Assembly: GCA_947311495.1 (NCBI GenBank)
Contig: CAMZLG010000032.1
Span: 1-47,118, forward strand
Reading direction: 5' to 3'
Source of the DNA: an uncultured Zetaproteobacteria bacterium
GTDB taxonomy: Bacteria; Pseudomonadota; Zetaproteobacteria; Mariprofundales; Mariprofundaceae
Length of the DNA stretch: 47,118 bases
Shown: positions 35,803 to 46,047 of the stretch, in pieces
How the letters are laid out: every line of letters starts with the position of its first letter
Position numbering within the stretch: the first letter of the stretch is position 1
Notes under the pieces: model-generated
Told to the model about the DNA's origin: nothing
The model's input: only the letters and a program-made list of their open reading frames with translations
Database searches by the model: none
Translations under genes and position numbers: made by a program

Positions 35803-37127
35803 TAACGACGTTTCAACTTCGCTTGTTTCATCAAACTATCATACTGGTGGCTCATCAAATGCGATTGGACTTGCGCCATGGTATCCATAGTCACCACAAC
35901 AATAATCAACAAGCTGGTACCACCAAAATAAAACGGTACGCCAAATTGGCTAATCAATGCTTCAGGCAATAGACACACCAGTGTTACATATACAGCACCA
36001 ACCACAGTAATCCGGGTCAATACGGAATCAATATATTTGGATGTATTTTGCCCTGGGCGAATGCCTGGAATAAAACCACCCGCTTTTTTCAAATTATCAG
36101 CAGTGTCTTTAGGGTTAAAAACAATGGCTGTGTAAAAGAAGCAGAAAAACATAACCAAGGCACTGAAGGTAGCTAAATACAACCATTGCCCAGGTGCCAT
36201 CATGGCTGCAATATCACCAACCCACTCAAGCCCTTCTGTGTCTTTTGTAAACTGACCAAAGGTAGCTGGCAACAAAATTAAACTTGAAGCAAAAATAGGA
36301 GGAATCACACCTGCTGTATTCAACTTCAAAGGTAAAAAGGAAGATTGACCACCAAACATTTTGTTGCCCACCTGTCGCTTGGCATACTGCACAGGAATTC
36401 TTCGCTGTGCACGCTCAAACCAAACCACCAAATAGGTGACAACAAGAAGCATGACCAAAATTGCCAATACGCCCAGCGCAGTGTATTCACCTGTTCTTGC
36501 AAGCTCTAATGTTCCACCAATTGCACTTGGTAAACCTGCCACGATACCTGCAAAGATAATGAGTGAGATACCATTGCCAATGCCGCGTTCGGTGATTTGT
36601 TCACCCAGCCACATTAAGAAAATAGTGCCTGACACTAAAGTCACAACTGTAATAGCTCTAAAATCTAGACCTGCATCAATCACCACAGGACGACCACCCA
36701 CAGAGAAAGACTCTAAACCAATGGACATACCAATGGCTTGGAATACAGCCAAGAATACTGTGCCATAACGGGTGTACTGGGTAATCTTACGACGACCCGC
36801 TTCACCTTCTTTTTTCAACTGCTCAAGCTTGGGCGACACAACCTGCAATAACTGCATAATAATGGATGCCGAAATATATGGCATAATACCCAATGCAAAA
36901 ATGGTCAAACGTGAAAGCGCACCACCAGAAAACATATCAAACATACCCAATAGAGAGTTTGATGTTTGATCAAAAAACTGAGCTAGAACATGAGCATCAA
37001 TACCTGGCACAGGAATATGCGCGCCAATGCGGTAGACCACAAGCATCGCCAACACGAAGTAAATACGTTGTTTAAGTTCCCCAACCTTGCCGATATTGGC
37101 TAGGCCACCCAGTTGTGGTTGCTGCAT
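35802..37127 (-). CDS. secY: Protein translocase subunit SecY
   Basis: Channel of the Sec translocon in the inner membrane. The 441-residue protein has about ten hydrophobic helices and the SecY marks KQRIYFVLAMLVVYRIGAHIPVPGID, SLLGMFDMFSGGALSRLTIFALGIMPYISASIIMQLL, LVVWFERAQRRIPVQYAKRQ and GFIPGIRPG. Located after rplO (3-base gap) at the end of the spc operon. Confidence 0.98.
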   Translation of the reverse strand: MQQPQLGGLANIGKVGELKQRIYFVLAMLVVYRIGAHIPVPGIDAHVLAQFFDQTSNSLLGMFDMFSGGALSRLTIFALGIMPYISASIIMQLLQVVSPKLEQLKKEGEAGRRKITQYTRYGTVFLAVFQAIGMSIGLESFSVGGRPVVIDAGLDFRAITVVTLVSGTIFLMWLGEQITERGIGNGISLIIFAGIVAGLPSAIGGTLELARTGEYTALGVLAILVMLLVVTYLVVWFERAQRRIPVQYAKRQVGNKMFGGQSSFLPLKLNTAGVIPPIFASSLILLPATFGQFTKDTEGLEWVGDIAAMMAPGQWLYLATFSALVMFFCFFYTAIVFNPKDTADNLKKAGGFIPGIRPGQNTSKYIDSVLTRITVVGAVYVTLVCLLPEALISQFGVPFYFGGTSLLIIVVVTMDTMAQVQSHLMSHQYDSLMKQAKLKRR

Positions 37128-37130
37128 AAA

Positions 37131-37574
37131 TTAAGCCGAAACTGCGACTGAACCACCAGCAGCTTCAACTTTCTTGATTGCTGATGGTGATGCTTTAGCT
37201 ACAGAAATCTTAGCTGCCTGATTACAGTCACCTGATGCTAATAATTTAATAGGATCTACTGCATTACGAACCAAACCAGCAGCATACAATGCAGCTGCAT
37301 CAATGGTTGAACCCGCTTCAAAAGAAGCAAGCTGCCCAACATTAACCAATTGATAAGTTGTACGTGAAAGCGGTGTGAAACCACGCTTAGGCAAGCGACG
37401 AATTAAAGGCATTTGACCACCTTCGAAACCACGCATTACACTACCACCAGAACGAGACTTCTGACCTTTATGACCGCGTCCGCCCGTTTTACCATGACCT
37501 GTGCCAATGCCACAGCCCAAACGTTTACGATTACGACGTTGCCCTTTACTTGCTTGAATATCGTTTAATTTCAT
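37131..37574 (-). CDS. rplO: Ribosomal protein L15
   Basis: 147 residues, starting MKLNDIQASKGQRRNRKRLGCGIGTGHGKTGGRGHKGQKSRSG, the glycine/arginine-rich rRNA-binding start, with FEGGQMPLIRRLPKRGF. Precedes secY. Confidence 0.97.
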   Translation of the reverse strand: MKLNDIQASKGQRRNRKRLGCGIGTGHGKTGGRGHKGQKSRSGGSVMRGFEGGQMPLIRRLPKRGFTPLSRTTYQLVNVGQLASFEAGSTIDAAALYAAGLVRNAVDPIKLLASGDCNQAAKISVAKASPSAIKKVEAAGGSVAVSA

Positions 37575-37594
37575 TATTGTCTCCGAACGATTAC

Positions 37595-37786
37595 TTAAGA
37601 CTCATCAACTTCAACAGCAACCAGGTGACGTACCTTGTTCACCATGCCGCGTGTTGAAGGCGTATCTTCAAGTTCTACAACTTGATGCATACGACGAAAG
37701 CCTAAACCACGTAATGTGGCATTTTGATCTTTAGGGTATCCAATACCACTTTTGATCTGACGGATTTTAAAAGTTTTCTTAGCCAT
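37595..37786 (-). CDS. rpmD: Ribosomal protein L30
   Basis: 63 residues with FKIRQIKSGIGYPKDQNATLRGLGFRRMHQVVELEDTPSTRGMVNKVRHLV, the short bacterial L30 form. Lies between rpsE and rplO. Confidence 0.96.
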   Translation of the reverse strand: MAKKTFKIRQIKSGIGYPKDQNATLRGLGFRRMHQVVELEDTPSTRGMVNKVRHLVAVEVDES

Positions 37787-37804
37787 TATCTTTTATCCTC
37801 TGAC

Positions 37805-38284
37805 TCAAGAAGCTTTGCCGCGGCGAGCCGCAACTTGACTTGGACTTTCCAAGCTTTTTAAGCCATTAAATGTAGCACGAACAACGTTGATAGGGTTACG
37901 TGAACCGTGTGCTTTCGTCAAAATATCTTTAATACCAACAGCTTCAATCACCGCACGAACCGCAGCACCAGCAATAACACCAGTACCTTCAGTTGCAGGC
38001 TTAAGCATCACACGTGATGCATCTTGAATGCCCGTTGTTTGATAGAAAATCGTACCGTCTTTACGAGGAATAAATACCAAGTTCTTACGCGCAATTTCAT
38101 TCGCTTTACGAATCGCTTCAGGCACTTCTTTAGCTTTAGCATAACCAAAACCAACGTGACCATCACCATCACCAACAACCATCAGTGCGGCAAAACCAAA
38201 ACGACGACCACCTGCCACAACTTTGGCAACACGGTTAATATGAACAAGCTTTTCAGTTAGCTCAAGTTCTTCTGCGTTAATCAT
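37805..38284 (-). CDS. rpsE: Ribosomal protein S5
   Basis: 159-residue small-subunit accuracy protein. Has the double-stranded-RNA-binding start [48 protein letters not shown] and [40 protein letters not shown]. Mutations at its loops give spectinomycin resistance in other species. Confidence 0.98.
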   Translation of the reverse strand: MINAEELELTEKLVHINRVAKVVAGGRRFGFAALMVVGDGDGHVGFGYAKAKEVPEAIRKANEIARKNLVFIPRKDGTIFYQTTGIQDASRVMLKPATEGTGVIAGAAVRAVIEAVGIKDILTKAHGSRNPINVVRATFNGLKSLESPSQVAARRGKAS

Positions 38285-38294
38285 TCCCTATCTC

Positions 38295-38648
38295 CTAGAA
38301 CTTCAGACCAGCAGCACGCGCTGCTTCAGCCAAAGCTTGAACACGACCATGGTAAGGATACGAACCACGATCAAAAGCTAAATTCTCTAATTTTTTCTTT
38401 GATGCACGTTCACCAAGTAATTTACCAACCGCTTCCGCACCTTCACGACCACCGCCGTTTTTAATGCTTTTATCCAAGCTAGATGCTGACACCAAAGTTT
38501 CACCTTTTGCATCATCAATAATTTGTGCATAAATATTCCGTGAAGAACGGAAAATACTGATGCGCAAACGCCCTGAAGCTTTTACTTTCGCACGAACACG
38601 TCGAGCACGACGCACATTTGCATTTTTTTCATAACGTTTTACAGCCAC
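38295..38648 (-). CDS. rplR: Ribosomal protein L18
   Basis: 117-residue 5S-rRNA-binding protein: [33 protein letters not shown] and [27 protein letters not shown] are conserved. Between rplF and rpsE. Confidence 0.97.
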   Translation of the reverse strand: MAVKRYEKNANVRRARRVRAKVKASGRLRISIFRSSRNIYAQIIDDAKGETLVSASSLDKSIKNGGGREGAEAVGKLLGERASKKKLENLAFDRGSYPYHGRVQALAEAARAAGLKF

Positions 38649-38675
38649 TGAAACGTCTCCTATCCTATCAAGCGA

Positions 38676-39209
38676 TTAAGCTCGTTTACCTTCTTTCATT
38701 GCAACATATTCATCTGCATAGCGAACGCCTTTACCTTTGTAAGGCTCTGGTGGACGATAAGCGCGAATTTCTGAAGCAACCTGACCCACTTTTTGTTTGT
38801 CATGGCCAGAAATAATAATATTTGATTTCTCTACTTTTGCTTCAATACCATCAGGAATAGCATAAATCACAGGATGTGAGAAACCCAAAGACAAATCAAG
38901 GTTTTTACCTTGAACCTTAGCGCGGTAACCAACACCGCGAAGCTCTAATTTCTTTTCAAAACCTTTGCTTACACCAATCACATTGTTGGCAACCAAAGAG
39001 CGAGCTAGACCAAAAAATGATTTCATTTTTTTATTGCCCAAATCTGCACATTCAAACTGCACTTCATTGCCTTCAACTTTAGCAGTTACACCTTTAAAGA
39101 GTGCAGATTCCAAAGAACCCTTTGCACCTTTCACTGTAACACTTGATGCATTTACCGTTACTTCAACCCCAGCAGGGATTGTCACGGGCTGTTTACCAAT
39201 ACGAGACAT
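38676..39209 (-). CDS. rplF: Ribosomal protein L6
   Basis: 177 residues with MSRIGKQPVTIPAGVEV at the start and, in the second repeat, GYRAKVQGKNLDLSLGFSHPV and PYKGKGVRYADE. Two tandem L6 folds, near the GTPase centre. Confidence 0.97.
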   Translation of the reverse strand: MSRIGKQPVTIPAGVEVTVNASSVTVKGAKGSLESALFKGVTAKVEGNEVQFECADLGNKKMKSFFGLARSLVANNVIGVSKGFEKKLELRGVGYRAKVQGKNLDLSLGFSHPVIYAIPDGIEAKVEKSNIIISGHDKQKVGQVASEIRAYRPPEPYKGKGVRYADEYVAMKEGKRA

Positions 39210-39221
39210 AGTAATCTACCT

Positions 39222-39617
39222 CTAAAATACTGTACAAAGAACTTCGCCACCAATGTTCTTGGTGCGAGCATCTTTGTCAGTCATAAGACCTTGTGAAGTG
39301 CTGATTACAGCAATACCATATCCGTTACGAACACGTGGTAATTCCGTTGCTGGTGCGTAAACACGACGCCCAGATTTAGAAATACGTGTAATTTCACGGA
39401 TAGCTGGTTGACCTTCATCATCATAACGTAGTGTCAAACGCAAATAGCGATGACCTTTATAATTATAAGGTTTTCCAGCTTGAATATAACCTTCAGCCTT
39501 CAGAATTTGAGCGATTGAAACCAAAGTATTGCTACCTGGCATTTCCACTTTCTCAAGCCCTGCTTGCTGTGCGTTGCGAATGCGGGTTAACATGTCCGCA
39601 ATACGATCCATCATCAT
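39222..39617 (-). CDS. rpsH: Ribosomal protein S8
   Basis: 131-residue protein and, in E. coli, the translational repressor of the spc operon. Shows DRIADMLTRIRNAQQAG and VYAPATELPRVRNGYGIAVISTSQGLMTDKDARTKNIGGEVLCTVF. Three in-frame ATGs open the gene; AGGAG is 8 bases before the first. Confidence 0.97.
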   Translation of the reverse strand: MMMDRIADMLTRIRNAQQAGLEKVEMPGSNTLVSIAQILKAEGYIQAGKPYNYKGHRYLRLTLRYDDEGQPAIREITRISKSGRRVYAPATELPRVRNGYGIAVISTSQGLMTDKDARTKNIGGEVLCTVF

Positions 39618-39635
39618 AAAACTATCTCCTACCCA

Positions 39636-39821
39636 TTACCAGCTTGATTTAACCATGCCTGGGATTTCACCCGCCAAAGCATGTTTTCTCAAACAAATAC
39701 GACACATACCGAGTTTACGATAAACAGAATGTGGACGACCACACAACTGACAGCGCGTATAACCACGAACTTTAAATTTTGGTGTACGGTTACATTTAAC
39801 CTTTAATGCCTTCGTTGCCAT
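39636..39821 (-). CDS. rpsN: Ribosomal protein S14, zinc-binding short form
   Basis: 61-residue S14 with the zinc site [32 protein letters not shown], the short type with four Cys rather than the long Cys-free type of E. coli. The ATG at 39821 is preferred over a TTG one codon upstream. Between rplE and rpsH. Confidence 0.97.
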   Translation of the reverse strand: MATKALKVKCNRTPKFKVRGYTRCQLCGRPHSVYRKLGMCRICLRKHALAGEIPGMVKSSW

Positions 39822-39833
39822 CAAAAGCTCCTA

Positions 39834-40373
39834 TTAATTCCGAAAAGGCATACTGAATTGTTTCAACAGTGCGCGCCCTTCGTCATTTGTATTCGCTGTT
39901 GTACAGATAGTGATATCCATACCACGAATTTTATCAATCTTATCATAATCAATTTCAGGGAAAATGATTTGCTCTTTTACACCTAAAGTGTAATTACCAC
40001 GACCATCAAATGCTTTCGGGCTAATGCCACGGAAGTCGCGAATACGCGGAAGCGCGATATTCACCAAGCGGTCGAAGAATTCCCACATGCGCTCACCACG
40101 AAGCGTTACACGACAGCCAACTGGCATACCGTCACGCAACTTGAAGTTTGCAATAGATTTGCGCGACATGGTTACCACTGGTTTTTGACCAGATAAAGCC
40201 AACATATCTGTTAATGCGCCATCCAATAATTTGCGGTTTTGTGAAGCTTCACCACAACCCATATTGATTACAATTTTTGTAATCGCAGGTACTTCCATAA
40301 CGTTTTTATAGCCAAGCTCTTTGATAAGCGCTGGTTTTACACGTTTATTATAATCTTCTCTCAAGCGTGCCAT
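39834..40373 (-). CDS. rplE: Ribosomal protein L5
   Basis: 179 residues, 5S-rRNA-binding protein of the central protuberance. [42 protein letters not shown] and [35 protein letters not shown] are conserved. The frame extends upstream into rplX; the ATG at 40373 matches the family start. Confidence 0.97.
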   Translation of the reverse strand: MARLREDYNKRVKPALIKELGYKNVMEVPAITKIVINMGCGEASQNRKLLDGALTDMLALSGQKPVVTMSRKSIANFKLRDGMPVGCRVTLRGERMWEFFDRLVNIALPRIRDFRGISPKAFDGRGNYTLGVKEQIIFPEIDYDKIDKIRGMDITICTTANTNDEGRALLKQFSMPFRN

Positions 40374-40383
40374 TGCACTACTC

Positions 40384-40713
40384 CTACTTATCCAACACTT
40401 CGCCACATTTGCGGCAAGTGCGAACTTTACGACCATCTTCTAATGTTTTAATGCCCAAGCGAACACCCGTGTCACATTTTGGACAAACAAATTGAACATT
40501 TGAAATTTCCAAAGGTGCTTCACGTTCAATAATACCACCAGCGCTTGCTTGTGATGCTTTGGTATGACGCTTAACCATGTTAATTTTAGCAACAATTACT
40601 TTGCCTTTTTCAGGAAGAACACGTGTAACTTTACCACGTGCACCTTTATCACGGCCAGTGATGACAACAACTTCATCACTGCTGCGAATACGATATTTTA
40701 CGTTCGTAGACAT
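40384..40713 (-). CDS. rplX: Ribosomal protein L24, with two CxxC pairs
   Basis: 109 residues; KOW domain [37 protein letters not shown] near the start. The C-terminal half has CPKC and CRKC about 30 residues apart, a probable zinc site present in some but not all bacterial L24. Between rplN and rplE. Confidence 0.97.
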   Translation of the reverse strand: MSTNVKYRIRSSDEVVVITGRDKGARGKVTRVLPEKGKVIVAKINMVKRHTKASQASAGGIIEREAPLEISNVQFVCPKCDTGVRLGIKTLEDGRKVRTCRKCGEVLDK

Positions 40714-40728
40714 GCCAAATCCTCTTTA

Positions 40729-41097
40729 TTAAAGAACTTCTGGCGCAAGGGAAATAATTTTCATATATCCTTTTGCACGAAGTTCGCGGGTTACAGGGCC
40801 AAAAATACGCGTACCAATTGGCTCACCTTGTTTATTCAATAATACTGCAGCATTTTCATCAAAGCGAATTGAACTTCCATCAGGGCGACGGAATTCTTTT
40901 GCCACGCGAACCACAACAGCACGTTGCACTTCACCTTTTTTCACTTTGCCGCCAGGAATAACTTCCTTCACTGCAACAACAATCACATCACCAACACTTG
41001 CATAACGACGTTTTGAACCACCCAAAACTTTAATACAAGTCACGCGACGTGCGCCTGAGTTGTCTGCAACTTGCAGAACTGTTTCATTCTGAATCAT
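40729..41097 (-). CDS. rplN: Ribosomal protein L14
   Basis: 122 residues: [45 protein letters not shown] and [13 protein letters not shown], invariant L14 pieces. Contacts IF-6-type and RsfS factors in other bacteria. Confidence 0.98.
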   Translation of the reverse strand: MIQNETVLQVADNSGARRVTCIKVLGGSKRRYASVGDVIVVAVKEVIPGGKVKKGEVQRAVVVRVAKEFRRPDGSSIRFDENAAVLLNKQGEPIGTRIFGPVTRELRAKGYMKIISLAPEVL

Positions 41098-41109
41098 CTT
41101 TCAAAACCC

Positions 41110-41376
41110 CTACAATTGCTCAGCACGTGAAATGACTTCATCCATCATCCAAGTCTTACGACGAGAAATCGGAGGGCATTCAGAAATGCGTACTTTATCA
41201 CCAATGTTGCAGGTATTTTCCGCATCATGGGCCATGTATTTTTTATGCGAGCTTACAGTTTTGCGGTAGCGAGCATGCAAAAAGCGACGCTCAACTTCAA
41301 CAACAACGGTTTTCTCACCTTTGTTACTTACAACAACACCTTCAAGGGTGCGTTTATTACTACTAACTTCACTCAT
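41110..41376 (-). CDS. rpsQ: Ribosomal protein S17
   Basis: 88-residue primary rRNA-binding protein. RTLEGVVVSNKGEKTVVVEVERRFLHARYRKTVSSHKKYMAHDAENTCNIGDKVRI is conserved. AAGAGG lies eight bases before the ATG at 41376 but only two before the ATG at 41382, so the inner start is chosen. Confidence 0.96.
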   Translation of the reverse strand: MSEVSSNKRTLEGVVVSNKGEKTVVVEVERRFLHARYRKTVSSHKKYMAHDAENTCNIGDKVRISECPPISRRKTWMMDEVISRAEQL

Positions 41377-41388
41377 TTCCATAACCTC

Positions 41389-41574
41389 TTAGCGACGTTC
41401 ATTCAGAACAGTCTGAATACGTGCTATTTCACGGCGGTTTGCTGAAATACGGCTTGTATGCGTTAACTGCATAGTAGCCCTTTGAAATCTAAGCTTCATG
41501 CCTTCTGCAGCCAATTCATCCATTTTATCTTTCAATTCAGCGTCTTTCATTTCACGCAATTCTTTAGCTTTCAT
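41389..41574 (-). CDS. rpmC: Ribosomal protein L29
   Basis: 61-residue two-helix protein at the tunnel exit: [21 protein letters not shown] and [20 protein letters not shown]. The start overlaps the rplP stop by four bases (ATGA). Confidence 0.97.
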   Translation of the reverse strand: MKAKELREMKDAELKDKMDELAAEGMKLRFQRATMQLTHTSRISANRREIARIQTVLNERR

Positions 41575-41993
41575 CGTCCAACTCCACGCACAACTACTTT
41601 AGTGCGAATCGGCAATTTTGAGGCAGCGCGACCCAGTGCTTCACGTGCCAACTCTTCATTCACGCCATCCATTTCAAAAAGAATGCGACCAGCGCGAACT
41701 GCAGCCACCCAATATTCTGGTGAACCTTTACCTTTACCCATGCGAACTTCCGCAGGCTTTTTCGATACTGGCAAATCAGGGAACATGCGAATCCATACGC
41801 GTCCTTGACGTTTAATGTGACGTGTCATTGTGATACGTGCAGCTTCAATTTGACGTGCAGTAATACGACCAGGCTCCATAGCCTTGATGCCGAAATCACC
41901 AAAATTCAAACTTGCGCCACGTGTCGCTTTACCACGGATGCGTTGAAGCTCCTTGTGGTGTTTACGCCAACGTACTTTTTTCGGTTGTAACAT
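41571..41993 (-). CDS. rplP: Ribosomal protein L16
   Basis: 140 residues: [54 protein letters not shown] and RIWVIMFPD-type [33 protein letters not shown]. Part of the A-site-facing large-subunit core. Confidence 0.98.
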   Translation of the reverse strand: MLQPKKVRWRKHHKELQRIRGKATRGASLNFGDFGIKAMEPGRITARQIEAARITMTRHIKRQGRVWIRMFPDLPVSKKPAEVRMGKGKGSPEYWVAAVRAGRILFEMDGVNEELAREALGRAASKLPIRTKVVVRGVGR

Positions 41994-42008
41994 AACTCTT
42001 AATCTCCG

Positions 42009-42665
42009 TTACGCGTTTGTAGCTGCTGCTTCGCTTTCGCCAAGCTTCTCGCCGTTAAACACCCAAACTTTTACACCAATAATACCGTATGTTGTTGCAG
42101 CTTCTGCAACACCATAATCGATTTCTGCACGTAGTGTATGCAAAGGCACACGACCCTCACGATACCATTCCATGCGGGCAATATCAGCACCACCCAAACG
42201 ACCTGAACAGTTAATACGAACGCCTTTAGCACCCATACGCATTGCACCTTGTACCGCACGTTTCATCGCACGACGGAAAGCAACACGGCGCTCAAGTTGG
42301 AAAGCAATGTTTTCTGCAACCAATTGGGCTTCTGCTTCAGGGCGTTTAATCTCTACAATATAAACTTGTACTTCTTGACCAAACTTATGCAATAAGGCGC
42401 TACGAAGCGCTTCAATCTCAGAACCTTTGCGACCGATGATGACGCCGGGGCGCGCAGTATGCACAGTTACTTTTACTTTACCAGCAGGTCTTTCAATCAC
42501 GATACGTGATACGCCTGCATGTTTCATTCTAGCCTTGATAAACCTACGCATTTGGATGTCTTCACGAAGCTGACTACCAAAATCCTTATCTGCTGCATAC
42601 CAAACTGATTCCCATCCACGGGTAATACCAACTCGGAAACCAATTGGATTGACTTTTTGTCCCAT
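42009..42665 (-). CDS. rpsC: Ribosomal protein S3
   Basis: 218 residues; KH domain with [63 protein letters not shown], then the C-terminal domain [31 protein letters not shown]. Lies at the mRNA entry. Confidence 0.98.
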   Translation of the reverse strand: MGQKVNPIGFRVGITRGWESVWYAADKDFGSQLREDIQMRRFIKARMKHAGVSRIVIERPAGKVKVTVHTARPGVIIGRKGSEIEALRSALLHKFGQEVQVYIVEIKRPEAEAQLVAENIAFQLERRVAFRRAMKRAVQGAMRMGAKGVRINCSGRLGGADIARMEWYREGRVPLHTLRAEIDYGVAEAATTYGIIGVKVWVFNGEKLGESEAAATNA

Positions 42666-42677
42666 TCCAGAACTCCC

Positions 42678-43019
42678 TTAACTGCGTTCGCTCACAGCCA
42701 CTGTTACATGACTATGACGATGAAAACGTTGACGCATACGACCCATTCCTTTCGGACGGTAGCGTTTTAAAACTTCACCTTGATCAACCGTGATGGTTGA
42801 AATCAATAGATTATCAATATCCAAACCATTGTTTTGTTCTGCATTAGCAACCGCAGACTTCACAACTTTCTCAATAACCCGCGCAGCTTTTTTAGGCGAC
42901 AATGACAATGCAGCTAAGGCACGATCAACGGGAAGACCACGCACAGCATTGGCTACTGTACGAACTTTTTGTGCGCTAATATGTGCATTTTTATGCATCG
43001 CACGTACTTCTTCAGACAT
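42678..43019 (-). CDS. rplV: Ribosomal protein L22
   Basis: 113-residue exit-tunnel protein: KNAHISAQKVRTVANAVRGLPVDRALAALSLSPKKAARVIEKVVKSAVANAEQNNGLDID and the loop RYRPKGMGRMRQRFHRHSHVTV, whose changes confer macrolide resistance in other species. Confidence 0.97.
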   Translation of the reverse strand: MSEEVRAMHKNAHISAQKVRTVANAVRGLPVDRALAALSLSPKKAARVIEKVVKSAVANAEQNNGLDIDNLLISTITVDQGEVLKRYRPKGMGRMRQRFHRHSHVTVAVSERS

Positions 43020-43024
43020 ACCGA

Positions 43025-43303
43025 TTACCTCTTCCGCGCTTTTTTGTCAGCACCGTGACCATAATAAGTACGCGTTGGTGCAAATTCGCCCAATTTGTGA
43101 CCTACCATGTTCTCAGAAACAAACACAGGAATAAATTTATTGCCGTTATGCACAGCAAAGTTCAAGCCTACAAAATCAGGTGAGATAGTTGAGCGGCGAG
43201 ACCAAGTTTTGATAACGCCTTTCTTACCATTCTCAATAGCAGCATCTACTTTCTTCTCAAGAGAAGCTTGAATGTAAGGACCTTTCTTTAATGAACGTGC
43301 CAT
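43025..43303 (-). CDS. rpsS: Ribosomal protein S19
   Basis: 92 residues: [19 protein letters not shown] and [21 protein letters not shown]. Small-subunit head protein; follows rplB. Confidence 0.98.
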   Translation of the reverse strand: MARSLKKGPYIQASLEKKVDAAIENGKKGVIKTWSRRSTISPDFVGLNFAVHNGNKFIPVFVSENMVGHKLGEFAPTRTYYGHGADKKARKR

Positions 43304-43315
43304 TTTCTAGCTACC

Positions 43316-44146
43316 TCACTTCTGATTGCGACGACGAATAATATCACGATTCGAAGTCTTATTCTTTTTACGAGTCTTACGACCCTTGGTTGGAACACCC
43401 CAAGGTGTTACTGGGTGACGACCACCCGATGTGCGCCCTTCACCACCACCATGTGGATGGTCAACTGGGTTCATGGCAACACCACGAACATGAGGGCGTT
43501 TACCCAACCAGCGTGAACGGCCTGCCTTTCCAACCTTTTGGTTGGAATGGTCGGCATTACCAATCACGCCAATACTTGCCATGCAACGCAAATCTACTTT
43601 GCGGAACTCACCCGATGGTAATTTCAAAATAGCTTTGCCATTTTCTTTACCCATCAACTGAACAGAAGCGCCAGCTGTGCGCGCCATTTGCCCACCTTTG
43701 CCAGGTTTCATTTCAACATTGTGCACCATGGTACCTACACGAATATTACCAAGTGGCATTGCATTGCCTGGGCGAATTTCTGCTTCAGAACCTGATACTA
43801 CGGTATCACCAGCTCTAAGACCTTGCGGTGCTAAAATATAACGCTTATCACCATTACTAAACACAATCAATGCAATGTGTGCAGTACGATTAGGGTCATA
43901 TTCAAGGCGCGCAACCTTACCTTCGATTCCTTGATTGTCACGTTTAAAATCAATCATACGATAAAGGCGTTTATGTCCGCCGCCACGATGACGAGAAGTG
44001 ATGCGGCCATTGTTGTTACGACCGCCCGATTTTGTAAGACCTTCTGTCAAACGTGCTTCTGGCGCACCTTTGTACAAATCAGGGTTTACAATCGCAACGC
44101 GTCCACGAACACCATTGGTCATTGGTTTCCATACTTTAATTGCCAT
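43316..44146 (-). CDS. rplB: Ribosomal protein L2
   Basis: 276-residue protein needed for subunit joining and peptidyl transfer. [45 protein letters not shown], the conserved His/Gly loop [31 protein letters not shown] are complete. Confidence 0.99.
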   Translation of the reverse strand: MAIKVWKPMTNGVRGRVAIVNPDLYKGAPEARLTEGLTKSGGRNNNGRITSRHRGGGHKRLYRMIDFKRDNQGIEGKVARLEYDPNRTAHIALIVFSNGDKRYILAPQGLRAGDTVVSGSEAEIRPGNAMPLGNIRVGTMVHNVEMKPGKGGQMARTAGASVQLMGKENGKAILKLPSGEFRKVDLRCMASIGVIGNADHSNQKVGKAGRSRWLGKRPHVRGVAMNPVDHPHGGGEGRTSGGRHPVTPWGVPTKGRKTRKKNKTSNRDIIRRRNQK

Positions 44147-44149
44147 GTC

Positions 44150-44449
44150 TTATGCCTCTTCCGCTGCTTCAAGCGACTGACCTTCTGCCAGACGAATAAT
44201 CGCTTTACGATAACCAGAGCGAGCTCCAGAATGCATGCCGCGACGCTTTTCTTTGCTCGGCATGTTCACAACTTGAACTTTTACAACCGATACTTCAAAG
44301 ATTGCCTCAATAGCCGCTTTTACTTGAACTTTTGTTGCATCAGGTGCAATGCGGAACGTATATTGGTTCGCTTCACCTGTTGCTTGATAGCTCTTTTCAG
44401 TAATTACTGGCTTACGGAGCGTGTTGAAATGATGATATTTTGCGCTCAT
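44150..44449 (-). CDS. rplW: Ribosomal protein L23
   Basis: 99-residue exit-site protein that binds trigger factor and SRP: LRKPVITEKSYQATGEANQYTFRIAPDATKVQVKAAIEAIFEVSVVKVQVVNMPSKEKRRG. The start overlaps the rplD stop by four bases. Confidence 0.97.
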   Translation of the reverse strand: MSAKYHHFNTLRKPVITEKSYQATGEANQYTFRIAPDATKVQVKAAIEAIFEVSVVKVQVVNMPSKEKRRGMHSGARSGYRKAIIRLAEGQSLEAAEEA

Positions 44450-45075
44450 CCTTCACCTCCCAAGCGTTTTTCAATATTTGTTAGTGCATCTTCAGTCACA
44501 ACCAAGTGATCAAATTTAAGCATATCATGCAAGTTCATTTGACCATCCAACACCACTTTACTTAAAGGCACATTGCGGCCTGAAAGCTCAACAGCATCGT
44601 TGTTTTCAGCCAATACAAACAAACCTGAAGTCACCTTCAATTTGTCGCGAACTGCTAAGAACGCTTTTGTTTTGGTTTCTTTTAATGCTAATTTTTTAAC
44701 CACAATCAAACGCCCTTCGCGAAGTGCGTCAGAAAGAACAACTGCCACTGCCCGACGGCGTTCTTTTTTATTGATACGTGTGTTGTAGTCGTGCGGTTGC
44801 GGGCCATGAGCCACACCACCGTGACGCATTTGCGCTGCACGTGTTGTACCTTGACGCGCACGTCCTGTACCTTTTTGTTTGAATGGTTTTTTACCACCAC
44901 CAGAAACATCAGCTACGGTTTTGGTGCTATGCGTACCCACACGTTGCGTGCGAGCCAAAGCATTATAAACACGATGCACTAAACCTGCATCTGTTTCCAA
45001 ACCGAAAATAGCATCGCTTACTTCACGAGAGCCGACTTTCTTGTTGTTTTGGTCAACAATTTTTACTTCAGCCAC
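44446..45075 (-). CDS. rplD: Ribosomal protein L4
   Basis: 209-residue protein with a long tunnel-reaching loop (GGGKKPFKQKGTGRARQGTTRAAQMRHGGVAHGPQPHDYN). In E. coli L4 represses the S10 operon; no leader for this is visible because the upstream gene is tuf. Starts one base after the rplC stop. Confidence 0.98.
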   Translation of the reverse strand: MAEVKIVDQNNKKVGSREVSDAIFGLETDAGLVHRVYNALARTQRVGTHSTKTVADVSGGGKKPFKQKGTGRARQGTTRAAQMRHGGVAHGPQPHDYNTRINKKERRRAVAVVLSDALREGRLIVVKKLALKETKTKAFLAVRDKLKVTSGLFVLAENNDAVELSGRNVPLSKVVLDGQMNLHDMLKFDHLVVTEDALTNIEKRLGGEG

Positions 45076-45076
45076 C

Positions 45077-45709
45077 TTAAGCTCCCTTCACCGCAAGACG
45101 AAGTTCAAGCAAACCATTTTTTGCGCCAGGTACTGCACCTTTCACAAGAATACGATTTTGTTCTTCATCAATACGAACAATTTCAATGTTTTGGGTTGTG
45201 ATACGCTTATCACCATAGTGACCAGGCATCTTTTTACCCGGGAATACACGACCAGGCCATTGGCACTGACCAGTTGAACCCATTTGGCGATGAACTTTTT
45301 CAGCACCATGTGTTGCGCGTTGCCCGCCAAAGTTATAACGCTTCATCGCACCTGCGAAACCACGCCCCTTTGATGTGCCTGCAATATCAAGCTTTTGACC
45401 AGCTTCAAATAATGATGCAGTCAAATCTTGACCCAATTCCAATTCTGGTTCGGCTGCAGTTCTAAATTCCATCAATCCGCCCATGGCTTCTTGACCTTGT
45501 TTAGCATAGTGACCTTGCAATGCACGAGACACTACTTTTTTCGCTTTGCCAAAACCAACTTGAACTGCGTTGTAACCGTCTTTAGCCGAGGTACGCAAAG
45601 AAATAACTTTGCATGCTTCAACATTAAGAACGGTAACAGGAATCACTGAACCATCTTCAGCGAAAACCTGTGTCATACCCGCTTTACGGGCAATTAGACC
45701 TGTACTCAT
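45077..45709 (-). CDS. rplC: Ribosomal protein L3
   Basis: 210 residues, early large-subunit assembly protein near the peptidyl-transferase centre. GLIARKAGMTQVFAEDGSVIPVTVLNVEACKV and GRGFAGAMKRYNFGGQRATHGAEKVHRQMGSTGQCQWPGRVFPGKKMPGHYG are conserved, including the Gln methylated in E. coli. Confidence 0.98.
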   Translation of the reverse strand: MSTGLIARKAGMTQVFAEDGSVIPVTVLNVEACKVISLRTSAKDGYNAVQVGFGKAKKVVSRALQGHYAKQGQEAMGGLMEFRTAAEPELELGQDLTASLFEAGQKLDIAGTSKGRGFAGAMKRYNFGGQRATHGAEKVHRQMGSTGQCQWPGRVFPGKKMPGHYGDKRITTQNIEIVRIDEEQNRILVKGAVPGAKNGLLELRLAVKGA

Positions 45710-45720
45710 GACAACGCCCC

Positions 45721-46029
45721 TTAAAGTTTAATTTCAACATCGACGCCAGACGGAAGGTCTAGCTTCATCAACGCATCCACAGTTTGTGGGGTTGGTTTTT
45801 CGATGTCGAGTAGACGCTTATGCGTCCGAATTTCAAATTGTTCACGTGATGCTTTGTATTTATGCGGTGAACGAATAACGCAGAACTTACGGATGCGTGT
45901 AGGGATTGGGATTGGACCCTTAACCGTTGCACCAGTACGTTTTGCTGTTTCTACAATGTCTTGAGCGCTTTTGTCCAAAATTCTATGGTCAAAAGCTTTC
46001 AAGCGAATACGAATAGTTTGATTTGCCAT
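45721..46029 (-). CDS. rpsJ: Ribosomal protein S10
   Basis: 102 residues: [70 protein letters not shown]. Also acts with NusB in antitermination. First gene of the S10 block, 18 bases after tuf. Confidence 0.98.
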   Translation of the reverse strand: MANQTIRIRLKAFDHRILDKSAQDIVETAKRTGATVKGPIPIPTRIRKFCVIRSPHKYKASREQFEIRTHKRLLDIEKPTPQTVDALMKLDLPSGVDVEIKL

Positions 46030-46047
46030 TATATTATATGCTCTTAA

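Noticed and set aside
43877-44509. Long plus-strand frame opposite rplB and rplW
   Set aside because: It is the antisense shadow of two invariant ribosomal genes, with no family pattern of its own.
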